This document shows positions 38,174-45,752 of a DNA stretch of 64,000 nucleotides, one piece after another. Below the pieces are notes generated by a model. It was given only the letters and a program-made list of their open reading frames with translations, had not been told where the DNA came from and made no database searches. This DNA is from an uncultured Granulosicoccus sp. Its GTDB lineage: Bacteria; Pseudomonadota; Gammaproteobacteria; Granulosicoccales; Granulosicoccaceae. Numbering within the stretch: position 1 is the stretch's first letter; every line of letters starts with the position of its first letter. Location: the NCBI GenBank assembly GCA_947492525.1, contig CANLNQ010000010.1:124001-188000 (forward strand), written 5' to 3'. Both the position numbers and the translations under genes were made by a program.

Positions 38174-39190
38174 ATGAGCGTCCAGGCAAGGCAGACCCTC
38201 GCATCGCAGATACCGGTCATTGATCTCTCACCACTGACGCGCGCAGCCGTCAAGGCAGCCGATTCGGGCAAGGACAGTGTGGCCGGTACGGCCGCCAGAG
38301 AGGTTGCCGCCGCACTGCACGCGGCCAGCCAGGGGCTCGGCTTCATCTACATCAGTGGGCACGGCATCCCACAGCACTGTATCGATGAGGCAAGACGTGC
38401 GGCCTACGAGTTCTTTCGTACGGACGATGAGCGCAAGGCAAGCGTTTCGGTTTCTGCGCACCATCGCGGTTGGTTGCGCCCGGGCGGGGCAAGAATGCAG
38501 GACGACGCAGCGGTCGATCTGAAGGAGAGCTTCATCTGGGGACATGAAGACCGCGACGGGCACACCGAATCCGATCATCCCTTGCGCGGACCCAACCAGT
38601 GGCCGAGTGATCAGCCACAGTTGCAGGCAAGTGCCATGCGCTATTTTCGCGAAGCCCATGAAGTGGCCTACCGCCTGATGCAAGGCTTTGCCCTGGGACT
38701 CGACCTGCCCTCGAACTTCTTTCTGCAACACTGCGAACGCCCGATCAGTCGCGGCTCCTTCGTCTACTATCCGCCACAGGAGTCCCGGGCGACCGAACAG
38801 TTCGGGGTCGGACCTCACACGGATTTCGGTGTCCTGACCGTGCTGTGCCAGGACGACGTGGGCGGCCTGCAGGTGCAGGATGTCAATGGAGACTGGATAG
38901 AAGCCCCACCCATGGAAGGAACGCTGGTGGTCAATGTGGGCGACCTTCTGTCGCGCTGGACCGAAGGCGAGTACAAGTCCACCCCCCATCGCGTCATCAA
39001 CAGCTCCGGACGTGAACGCCTGTCGCTGGTACTGGCCTTCGACCCGGACCCCGAGACACTGATCGATGCCTGTCAGGTCCATGGTGAAGGGCACCTGGCC
39101 TCCGAGCCTCCCATCAGCTGTGGCGAGTATCTGCTGCAGCGATTTGCCCGAGCGTTTTCCTATCGCGACAAGCCGGCGGCAAAACTTTGA
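38174..39190 (+). CDS. 2-oxoglutarate/Fe(II)-dependent oxygenase, isopenicillin N synthase-like family
   Basis: 338 residues, with GGAG eight bases before the ATG. The non-haem iron triad is His215, Asp217 (HTDFG) and His272 (TPHRV); the 2-oxoglutarate-binding R-x-S is Arg282/Ser284 in RERLSLVLAF. The N-terminal DIOX_N region begins IPVIDLSPL, and ISGHGIP marks the conserved early strand. Such enzymes hydroxylate, desaturate or cyclise small molecules or plant-hormone-like compounds. It is the first gene of an operon with a regulator and two further enzymes, divergent from an amino-acid-type importer, so the imported compound is the likely substrate. Exact reaction unknown. Confidence 0.92.
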   Translation: MSVQARQTLASQIPVIDLSPLTRAAVKAADSGKDSVAGTAAREVAAALHAASQGLGFIYISGHGIPQHCIDEARRAAYEFFRTDDERKASVSVSAHHRGWLRPGGARMQDDAAVDLKESFIWGHEDRDGHTESDHPLRGPNQWPSDQPQLQASAMRYFREAHEVAYRLMQGFALGLDLPSNFFLQHCERPISRGSFVYYPPQESRATEQFGVGPHTDFGVLTVLCQDDVGGLQVQDVNGDWIEAPPMEGTLVVNVGDLLSRWTEGEYKSTPHRVINSSGRERLSLVLAFDPDPETLIDACQVHGEGHLASEPPISCGEYLLQRFARAFSYRDKPAAKL

Positions 39191-39205
39191 AGGAACACTC
39201 ACCTC

Positions 39206-39814
39206 ATGACTGATTCCAGGGACGTCGACGAGAGTACCGAGAATCGGGATGTCGATGCAGCGATCGGTACAACCCTGCGCAATCTGCGAGAGAGTCAGGC
39301 ACTCAATGCCCGGCAACTGGCAGAGCTGTCGGGTGTTTCGGCGGCCATGATCAGTCGTATCGAAAATGCACAAGTGTCCCCGTCGATTGCCACCATGACG
39401 GCATTGACACGCGCCCTGCATGTGCCTCTGGTAACCCTGTTTCGCAATACATCGGCTGAACTGGCCGATTACACACTGACACGTCGGGGCGAAGGGGTCG
39501 TGTCGACACGGCTGCACGGGGAGCACATTCATCACTTCATCAATCTGGCGTCCCACCGACGCCGGGATCTGATGTTCGAATCACACCTGATCACGATCAG
39601 GAAACAGGATGCCCCGCCACCACACTATGTGGCCCATGGCGTCCTCTTTCTGCACGTGCTCAGCGGCTCGGCTCACTATCAATACGGCACACAGGTCATG
39701 ACATTGAACGAAGGCGACAGCCTGAGCATCGATGCGGAGCTGTCTCATGGCATCAATGAGCTGCTCAGCGACGAATTCATCTTTCTTTCAGTTCAGGCGG
39801 AGTGCCGACAATGA
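39206..39814 (+). CDS. XRE-family regulator with C-terminal cupin domain
   Basis: 202 residues. The helix-turn-helix lies at about 22-75 (LNARQLAELSGVSAAMISRIENAQ) and is followed by a cupin sensor domain at about 100-195 (VLFLHVLSGSAHYQYGTQVMTLNEGDSLSID in two stretches). This PuuR-like layout is typical of local repressors that sense a metabolite of the pathway they control. The stop overlaps the next start as ATGA. The twin palindromes before the first gene of the operon are its most obvious target. Confidence 0.92.
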   Translation: MTDSRDVDESTENRDVDAAIGTTLRNLRESQALNARQLAELSGVSAAMISRIENAQVSPSIATMTALTRALHVPLVTLFRNTSAELADYTLTRRGEGVVSTRLHGEHIHHFINLASHRRRDLMFESHLITIRKQDAPPPHYVAHGVLFLHVLSGSAHYQYGTQVMTLNEGDSLSIDAELSHGINELLSDEFIFLSVQAECRQ

Positions 39815-40383
39815 GTGCATGGATAGAGATGATCAGCGATGATGACGCTGATGAGGAATTGCTCGAGACCTTGAAACTGGCTCGCACGCCGCACGGCACG
39901 GTCGATAACGTCATGCGCGTTCATTCGCTTCGACCGAACACCATGCGTGGGCATGTCACGCTGTACCGGGCCGCCCTTCACGATGAGTCCAATACTCTGC
40001 CCACCTGGTTGCAGGAAACCCTCTCATCCTATGTCTCCATACTCAATGACTGTCCCTATTCTCTGGCCAATCACTGGGCGAATGCGCGTCACCTGATTGC
40101 CGACGAGGAACGCGCCGACGCCATTGAACAGGCTCTCGCAGCCGACCAACCCGAAGCGGTCTTCGACGGCGCGCAACTTTCGTTGATGCAGTATGCCCGC
40201 AAGCTGACACTCAGCCCCGGGGACATGAGCAAAGAGGATGTCGAGCAGCTGCAGGCGTTCGGCTACAGCGATGGCGAGATTCTGGAAGCCAACCAGATCA
40301 TTGCCTATTTCAACTACGTCAACCGCCTGCTCAACGGTCTGGGCGTCAGTACCGATGGCGATATCGTAGGCTACTACTCATGA
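39811..40383 (+). CDS. AhpD-like/carboxymuconolactone decarboxylase-family protein with an altered CxxC
   Basis: 190 residues, all-alpha. It resembles the peroxidase-related AhpD-like group, in which a Cys-x-x-Cys plus His motif acts in thiol peroxidase or decarboxylase chemistry. Here the motif reads CPYSLANHW, so the second Cys is Ser while the downstream His is kept. Either the enzyme works with one thiol, or it has another role. The start ATG overlaps the regulator's stop, and its own stop overlaps the next ATG, so the three genes are translationally coupled. Confidence 0.75.
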   Translation: MSAWIEMISDDDADEELLETLKLARTPHGTVDNVMRVHSLRPNTMRGHVTLYRAALHDESNTLPTWLQETLSSYVSILNDCPYSLANHWANARHLIADEERADAIEQALAADQPEAVFDGAQLSLMQYARKLTLSPGDMSKEDVEQLQAFGYSDGEILEANQIIAYFNYVNRLLNGLGVSTDGDIVGYYS

Positions 40384-41483
40384 TGTCCAGTGCCGAGGGC
40401 GCACAGTTCGCAGGCGCCATGACGCTGCTGCGTGACTGCGTCGGTGGCGAGCCGGGACAGAGCCTGCTGGTGGTCAGCGAACCTGAAGGTAGCGGCTTCT
40501 ACGATGATGATGCCCCCAAGGTGACGGCAGCAGCCGGACGCTTCATCGGCATGCGGGTGTATCAGACACAGTCGGAGTGCTTTCTGGCCACCGCCGAGGA
40601 CCGAACACTGCTACTGGATCTGCTGCGCGGCTTTGACCATATCGTGTTCTTTTCCCGAGTCGGTGATCAGATTCGCTTTACTGCCGACAAGGACATGCCC
40701 TCGTCCACCATGTGCTACACGCTGGATCTGGAATCGCTCAATTCGGCCTTCGGCACTGCCTGCTACCACGGCATGTGCGCTGTCAAGGAGGTGATCGAGA
40801 ACGCCTTTTTCGCCTCGAACCACATCCGCGTCAGCTGCCCCCGGGGCACCGACTATGAAGGCTCCCCGCAATGGCCTCGTGGCAATACGGGCGAGGTTCG
40901 CATCAAGCGTTTCCCCATGCTGGTGCCACGACCAGTCCCGGCTGCCGGCTTTCGCGGCAGGGTGGCACTCGACCGCTTTCTTGTTGGCACCGGCTCACGG
41001 TTCTATCAACCCTACCACCTGCCCATCAGGGAAACGGTTTACGCTCATATAGCCGACAATCGCATCGTGGATTTCACCGGCCCCGATGCCGAGGTGCAAC
41101 GCGTGTGGCAACACTACAAGCATGTCAGCCAGCTGTACGAGATCGACCCCATGTATGTGCATTCCTGGCATGCCGGCATTCACCCGGGCTGTCATTTTCA
41201 GAACCGGGCAGAAGCCGACATACTGCGATGGTCCGGCACGGCATTCGGCAATCCGCGCATTCTGCATTTCCACACCTGCGGCAACTATGCACCGGGTGAG
41301 ATTTCCTGGAATATCCTGGATGCGACGATCAGACTTGACGATGTGCCCATCTGGGACAAGGGCGTACTGAAACCCGAACGGCTACCCGGCATTGAACCGG
41401 TGCTCGAGAACCACCCTCACCTGCTGGAACTGTACCGACACCCGCACAGGGAAGTCGGCATGGAGAGTCTGGAGGAGGCTTGA
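40380..41483 (+). CDS. Putative M29 aminopeptidase/NicX-like metalloenzyme
   Basis: 367 residues. The C-terminal half has MYVHSWHAGIHPGCHF and ILHFHTCGNYAPGE, His-rich motifs placed like those of the aminopeptidase T fold, which includes 2,5-dihydroxypyridine 5,6-dioxygenase (NicX). The N-terminal half has LLVVSEPEGSGFYDDD and DHIVFFSRVGDQIRF, reminiscent of the Rossmann-like first domain of that fold. The match is by pattern only and I could not align the metal ligands with certainty. Last gene of the operon; ATGA overlap with the AhpD-like gene. A ring-cleaving or amide-cleaving role would fit the context but is inference. Confidence 0.5.
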   Translation: MMSSAEGAQFAGAMTLLRDCVGGEPGQSLLVVSEPEGSGFYDDDAPKVTAAAGRFIGMRVYQTQSECFLATAEDRTLLLDLLRGFDHIVFFSRVGDQIRFTADKDMPSSTMCYTLDLESLNSAFGTACYHGMCAVKEVIENAFFASNHIRVSCPRGTDYEGSPQWPRGNTGEVRIKRFPMLVPRPVPAAGFRGRVALDRFLVGTGSRFYQPYHLPIRETVYAHIADNRIVDFTGPDAEVQRVWQHYKHVSQLYEIDPMYVHSWHAGIHPGCHFQNRAEADILRWSGTAFGNPRILHFHTCGNYAPGEISWNILDATIRLDDVPIWDKGVLKPERLPGIEPVLENHPHLLELYRHPHREVGMESLEEA

Positions 41484-41520
41484 GTCGCTTGAGTGGCGTG
41501 ACTGGTTTGATCGGCTCGAA

Positions 41521-41570
41521 CGACTTGAGCGACTTGAGCGACTTGAGCGACTTGAGCGACTTGAGCGACT
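41521..41570. repeat. 9-bp tandem array between convergent genes
   Basis: Five perfect copies of cgacttgag plus a partial copy, beginning 38 bp after the NicX-like stop and running into the stop codon of the convergent DUF1801 gene at 41569. Looser copies of the same words fill 41480-41520. Confidence 0.95.
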
Positions 41571-41985
41571 AGCTGGATGATCGCCGATCACGGTGGTAGT
41601 ACAAGGCCATTCGCACGCTCTGTGCGATAGCCCCTTCGGGCAGGGGCTTGTCGATATCGAACACCATGGCGCGGTTCTTCTCGTATTTCAGCTCATCACC
41701 GAACAGGGATCGGAATGATTCCACCAGCGTGGTGTTGCAGTTGAAATAAAGCCCCAGATGCTGCTCGTCATGAACAGCCACTCTGACTGCACTGCCGACC
41801 CGCGCCTTCACCGGTGAATAGCTCGGCTGCCCCCATTTCAGGGTCTCCTGCAATCCGCCCGTTGCATCCAGGGTTTCTGCGCTCGTGAGTATGAGCGCAC
41901 GCAGAGCCAGAGCCGGCGCCTGGAATCGTTCCGGCATCGCCAGATAGGCGCGCTCGACCGATGCGTTGTCGATTGTCATCAGCAT
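41569..41985 (-). CDS. DUF1801 domain-containing protein
   Basis: 138 residues. ETLKWGQPSYSP, followed by LGLYFNCNTTLVESFRSLFGDEL and a final IAQSVRMALYYHRDR, is the DUF1801/YdhG-like pattern, a small alpha/beta protein of unknown function. A second ATG at 41979 may be the start. Its stop codon lies at the edge of the 9-bp repeat, so the C-terminal Ser-Ser-Ser may reflect repeat encroachment. Confidence 0.85.
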   Translation of the reverse strand: MLMTIDNASVERAYLAMPERFQAPALALRALILTSAETLDATGGLQETLKWGQPSYSPVKARVGSAVRVAVHDEQHLGLYFNCNTTLVESFRSLFGDELKYEKNRAMVFDIDKPLPEGAIAQSVRMALYYHRDRRSSS

Positions 41986-42301
41986 CGCTACCCGGACCTT
42001 GTGATCAATGAAGTGTTTGCAGCAACATGCACGAAATACCGTAGAAGCGCAAGTTCACAAAGTGTTCCAGCGCTACCCGCAGTATGATCCCAAGCTGCTG
42101 AAAACCGTTGCAAGTATCTCGTCGTCGCTATCGAGTGACCTCCTCACTGTGCTTCCGTGAATTCTTCACGAAAATCTGTTTCCTTCGCGCTTAGAGTCAA
42201 TGCATACCGGATGTCGCCAACCAAGCCATTCGCACCAGTACCTTCCCATGCGGTTTCATGTTGGCGATTCATGAATAGACAGTTACTAACGGAGAAACCA
42301 G
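41986..42301. other. 316-bp gap before the orphan gene
   Basis: No gene is credible here. Open frames on the minus strand lack codon bias and ribosome-binding sites. The last 160 bp become A/T-richer, like the orphan gene that follows. I see no repeat or hairpin with a T-run. Confidence 0.4.
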
Positions 42302-43126
42302 ATGCCTCACATTTTCCAACAAGAAGAATCACACTTGACTGCACGACAGTCCTCGGTCGCTGCCACCGGCATGAATAATCTGAGAATGGACCAAGCATCC
42401 ATATTTGCATTTCTGGAGATAGACCCTAACGCCGTCCAGCCTGCTACTGCTCAGCAAGGCACTGCAAACGCCTGGCAATCAGCGGCACCTTCTTTCAACG
42501 CTAACCGGCCACAACCCAGGCCACGTAGTTACGACGACAAAGTCGCCTTCACGGGTGTCGTCGATGTTGTTACCCAGACTCTCTATTTATGTCCGTTGGT
42601 TGCAGCGCGTAAATCACGAAGATATGCGGGACCACTGCGATATGCAGGCCGAGATTTGACCCCGGTGGATCACTTTTCCGGATATGCATTCGATGTGCTT
42701 CTCGGACCAGGCGCTGGGAAGCAAATGATCACTGCAGCAAAACAGAACCCGGGGCAACCTATCCGTCTGGGAAGACCCGGTGTTACGCAGTTCGCACGCA
42801 ATCCCATCACCACACCTGTGGATACTCATCGTATCGCCGGCACACGGGGCAGTTCGGCGGGTACGGGTCAGCGAACCTTTGACCCGGGAAATGCCGCACT
42901 GGGCTTTTGGGATTCAGCCGGTCATCGTGAATTGGCAAGACGTCTCGGACACGCCGCCAATCCAGATCGTCTCATCAGCTTTGCGATCGAGAAAAATGGA
43001 ATAGATCTGCACAAGCATCGAGTACTCTTGGTTTCACGCTTGAACATGCATCACTTTGGGGTTCGTGGCATGACGAGTGCGTTTGCGAAAAAGATTACCG
43101 GCTGCTTGGAATTTCATATTCGCTGA
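42302..43126 (+). CDS. Orphan protein of unknown family in A/T-richer DNA
   Basis: 274 residues, with GGAGAAACCAG before the ATG (good ribosome-binding site). No signal peptide or transmembrane helix. The N-terminal 80 residues are Gln/Ala/Asn-rich and look disordered. A folded part then runs from about VAFTGVVDVVTQTLYLCPLVA to the end, rich in Arg, His and Gly, with a central RGSSAGTGQRTFDPGNAALGF stretch. I recognise no family. Base composition and codon use are visibly less GC-rich than in both neighbours, and the gene has no coupled partner. Acquisition by transfer is likely; a toxin or effector domain is possible but unsupported. Confidence 0.7.
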   Translation: MPHIFQQEESHLTARQSSVAATGMNNLRMDQASIFAFLEIDPNAVQPATAQQGTANAWQSAAPSFNANRPQPRPRSYDDKVAFTGVVDVVTQTLYLCPLVAARKSRRYAGPLRYAGRDLTPVDHFSGYAFDVLLGPGAGKQMITAAKQNPGQPIRLGRPGVTQFARNPITTPVDTHRIAGTRGSSAGTGQRTFDPGNAALGFWDSAGHRELARRLGHAANPDRLISFAIEKNGIDLHKHRVLLVSRLNMHHFGVRGMTSAFAKKITGCLEFHIR

Positions 43127-43194
43127 TGCGAATGGTCAGTTTGCGCTCCGCAGCAGACCAACGCCGCCACGCCTGAATCCCGGGTGGACAGATA

Positions 43195-43204
43195 CCCCCC
43201 CCCC
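43195..43204. repeat. C10 homopolymer after the orphan gene
   Basis: Ten consecutive C residues, 69 bp after the orphan stop and 186 bp before the gamma-glutamyltransferase start. No gene crosses it in any convincing frame. Confidence 0.9.
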
Positions 43205-43389
43205 TGAGATTGGTCTTGTGCAGACAAGATGGAAACTTGCTCGACCTGGTAAGTGCAGCCTCAGATGTCACCGTACATTGCCTTTCACATCCAGTACTGG
43301 CCGTTCCGGGTAATATGATCTGACTGATCAACGAGCTCGGGATGCTGCACCACCCACGAGCCTCAACTTCTCCAACACGTCTGGAAACC

Positions 43390-44985
43390 ATGAAATTCCC
43401 CTACCCCACAGCCTACCCTTCCCAGCGTTCCGCGGCCCTGGCCGACAATATGGTGGTGGCCTCACAACCACTCGCCGGTCAGGCAGGCCTTGCCATGCTG
43501 AACAAGGGCGGCAATGCGGTGGATGCCGTGCTCGCGGCAGCCATCACCCTCACGCAGGTGGAACCGACCGGTTGCGGCCTGGGTTCTGATGGTTTTGCCA
43601 TCATCTGGGATGGCGAGGCGCTGCACGGCCTGAATGCCTCCGGCCGTTCGCCTGCCGCCTGGACGCCGGAGCGCTTTGCCGAGTCGGGTGGCATTCCCGA
43701 GCGTGGCTGGGATACCGTTACGGTACCCGGCGCCGTCGGCGCCTGGGTGGAGCTACACCGACGTTTCGGCAAACTGCCGTTCGCAACACTGTTCGAGCCG
43801 GCCATTCGCTATGCCGAGCAGGGCTTCATCGTCTCCCCCATCATCGGCAAGTCCTGGGGCGTGGGCAGTGAAATCCTGAAGAAGCAACCCGGCTTTGCCG
43901 ATCTGTTCATGCCAGGCGGCCGTGCACCGATCGCCGGGGAGCGCTTTGTCAATCCGCATGCCGCCCGTACGCTGAAGGAAATTGCGGAAACGCAAGGCGA
44001 GTCCTTCTATCGAGGTCGGCTGGCAGAACAGATTGCCGCTGCGGCCAGAGCAAACGGCGCGGCGTTGAGTGAAGCCGATATGGCCGAGAATCAACCGGAT
44101 TGGTGCGGCACCGTGTCGCAGGCATTCGATGGCGTCGAGTTGCATGAGATTCCACCAAACGGTCAGGGCATTGCTGCCTGTATGGCGCTGGGCATGCTGG
44201 CACACACCGATATCCGCAACCACGGCCCCGATGATGCGCAATCGCTGCATCTGATGTGGGAAGCCATGAAACTGGCCTTCAGGGATTCCGCAGCCTATGT
44301 TGCGGATCCTGCCTGTATGAATGATGTATCAGCAGAGCACCTGCTTGATCCCGGCTATCTTGAAGAACGCGCAAGACTGATCGATCCTCGCAAGGCACAG
44401 GACTTCAAGAGCGGCTCCCCTCGTCGGGGCGGCACGGTCTGTCTGTCCGCTGCCGATAGCAACGGCATGATGGTGTCATTCATCCAGTCCAACTACGACG
44501 GCTTCGGATCCGGTGTCGCGGTCCCCGACACCGGCATTCACCTGCAAAACCGCGGCTGCGGCTTCACCCTCGAATCAGGCCACCCCAATGAGGTCGGACC
44601 ACGCAAACGACCATTCCACACCATCATTCCGGGCTTTCTGACTGCCAACGGTCAACCCCTCATGGCATTTGGTGTCATGGGCGGCATGATGCAGGCACAA
44701 GGACATGTGCAGATGGTCTTGAGGACTCAATTATGGGGTCAGGACGTACAAACAGCCGCGGATGCGCCGCGCTGGCGAGTCAAGGATGGCATGGGTGTGG
44801 CTTGCGAAACAGGATTTGCACCAGCCTTGCTGGATACCTTGCGCGGCATGGGCCATGACGTGGAAGTGCTGGACGGAGATCTGGCCTTCGGATTCGGTGG
44901 TGCTCAGCTGATACACCGTCTACCGATCGGCGGCTATGCTGGCGGATCGGATCCACGCAAGGACGGAGGTGCTTATGGCTTCTAG
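43390..44985 (+). CDS. Gamma-glutamyltransferase-family protein without signal peptide
   Basis: 531 residues from the ATG at 43390. The Ntn-hydrolase layout is complete: GGNAVDAVLAAAITLTQVEPTGCGLGSDGF, cut by length, in the large subunit, and the autoprocessing Thr349 in RRGGTVCLSAADSNG at the start of the small subunit, followed by GFGSGVAVPDTGIHLQNRG and GVMGGMMQAQGH. Relatives split glutathione or other gamma-glutamyl amides; others are acylases. There is no export signal, unlike periplasmic GGT, so it should act in the cytoplasm. It lies 2 kb from the importer/oxygenase cluster and may share the same nitrogen-compound metabolism, but is not in the same operon. Confidence 0.9.
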   Translation: MKFPYPTAYPSQRSAALADNMVVASQPLAGQAGLAMLNKGGNAVDAVLAAAITLTQVEPTGCGLGSDGFAIIWDGEALHGLNASGRSPAAWTPERFAESGGIPERGWDTVTVPGAVGAWVELHRRFGKLPFATLFEPAIRYAEQGFIVSPIIGKSWGVGSEILKKQPGFADLFMPGGRAPIAGERFVNPHAARTLKEIAETQGESFYRGRLAEQIAAAARANGAALSEADMAENQPDWCGTVSQAFDGVELHEIPPNGQGIAACMALGMLAHTDIRNHGPDDAQSLHLMWEAMKLAFRDSAAYVADPACMNDVSAEHLLDPGYLEERARLIDPRKAQDFKSGSPRRGGTVCLSAADSNGMMVSFIQSNYDGFGSGVAVPDTGIHLQNRGCGFTLESGHPNEVGPRKRPFHTIIPGFLTANGQPLMAFGVMGGMMQAQGHVQMVLRTQLWGQDVQTAADAPRWRVKDGMGVACETGFAPALLDTLRGMGHDVEVLDGDLAFGFGGAQLIHRLPIGGYAGGSDPRKDGGAYGF

Positions 44986-45029
44986 ACGTGTTTAGCCAAT
45001 CCGGGACAGCTCATGGATTGCAACCCTGA

Positions 45030-45752
45030 TCAGGGCAACCAACCTGCACGTAGCAGCCAGTAGACGGTTTCAGCAGCCGTTCCCCACAACAACAAATCAT
45101 CGAAGGGGTGCTCGGTATTGACCGAGTGCTCCTGCAAGGTGAAGACCTTGTCTGCATCCAGATTCTCGGATTGATCACCTGCGGAAGAGTGATCTGAACC
45201 TATGCTGAAGAGCACAAAACTGAGCTCGCTGGCGCGTACACTCCTCGCAGGGCAGTGGCCACTCACGGACTGATTGCAAACCACAAGGTCGGCTGCCAGT
45301 TCCGCTATTCCGACTCGCGAGGCTTCTCCTTCTGTTGTCCAGTCAGGCTCTGCCGGTATCCCGTGCTGATCGTGGCTGAACAGACTGATCGCAAGCTGAT
45401 ACGGTCTGCCCCAGGGATCCAGCAGGGCACCGTCAGAGTCGACGGACCCCGGCAGTCCCAGTTCTGCTGCGGGCACGCCACCAGAAAAGCGCGGACACAC
45501 GGAATCGGTTTCAGCCACCGCTGTCCCGCTACCCGTCATCACAGGACACGGTAGAACACCGGCACTGACGACATGCGCCCACAGGGCGTGACGAATGGAA
45601 TCAAGTTGCGACACCGCCTCGCGATGTTGCCGATGCTGCTGCAGGGAAGACAACGGCGCTATCGCCGCTCGTGTCAATACGCCCAGAATCAACAGCACGA
45701 TGGCCATCTCGACCAGCGTTACCCCGCGCATCCCTGCTACCGTTCGTGTCAT
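45030..45752 (-). CDS. Type IV prepilin-like protein
   Basis: 240 residues. The class III signal is exact: MRG cleaved before VTLVEMAIVLLILGVL, with Glu at +5 and a hydrophobic helix. The globular part has two possible disulfide pairs and a DPWGRPYQLAIS segment seen in minor pilins/pseudopilins. Its ATG overlaps the stop of the preceding gene. Last gene of the pilus operon. Its large size points to a minor pilin rather than a small major pilin. Confidence 0.85.
   Translation of the reverse strand: MTRTVAGMRGVTLVEMAIVLLILGVLTRAAIAPLSSLQQHRQHREAVSQLDSIRHALWAHVVSAGVLPCPVMTGSGTAVAETDSVCPRFSGGVPAAELGLPGSVDSDGALLDPWGRPYQLAISLFSHDQHGIPAEPDWTTEGEASRVGIAELAADLVVCNQSVSGHCPARSVRASELSFVLFSIGSDHSSAGDQSENLDADKVFTLQEHSVNTEHPFDDLLLWGTAAETVYWLLRAGWLP

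Noticed and set aside
38228-39556. 442-codon minus-strand frame opposite the oxygenase and regulator genes.
   Set aside because: Both plus-strand genes have clear active-site or HTH motifs and ribosome-binding sites.
43127-43389. Possible frameshifted continuation of the orphan gene.
   Set aside because: The frames downstream of its stop have no coding bias and end at different places; the C10 tract lies after the stop and not within the gene.
45024-45035. CCCTGATCAGGG, a perfect 12-bp palindrome at the stop of the prepilin gene.
   Set aside because: No loop and no T-run, so it is not a terminator; a single short palindrome at this length can arise by chance.
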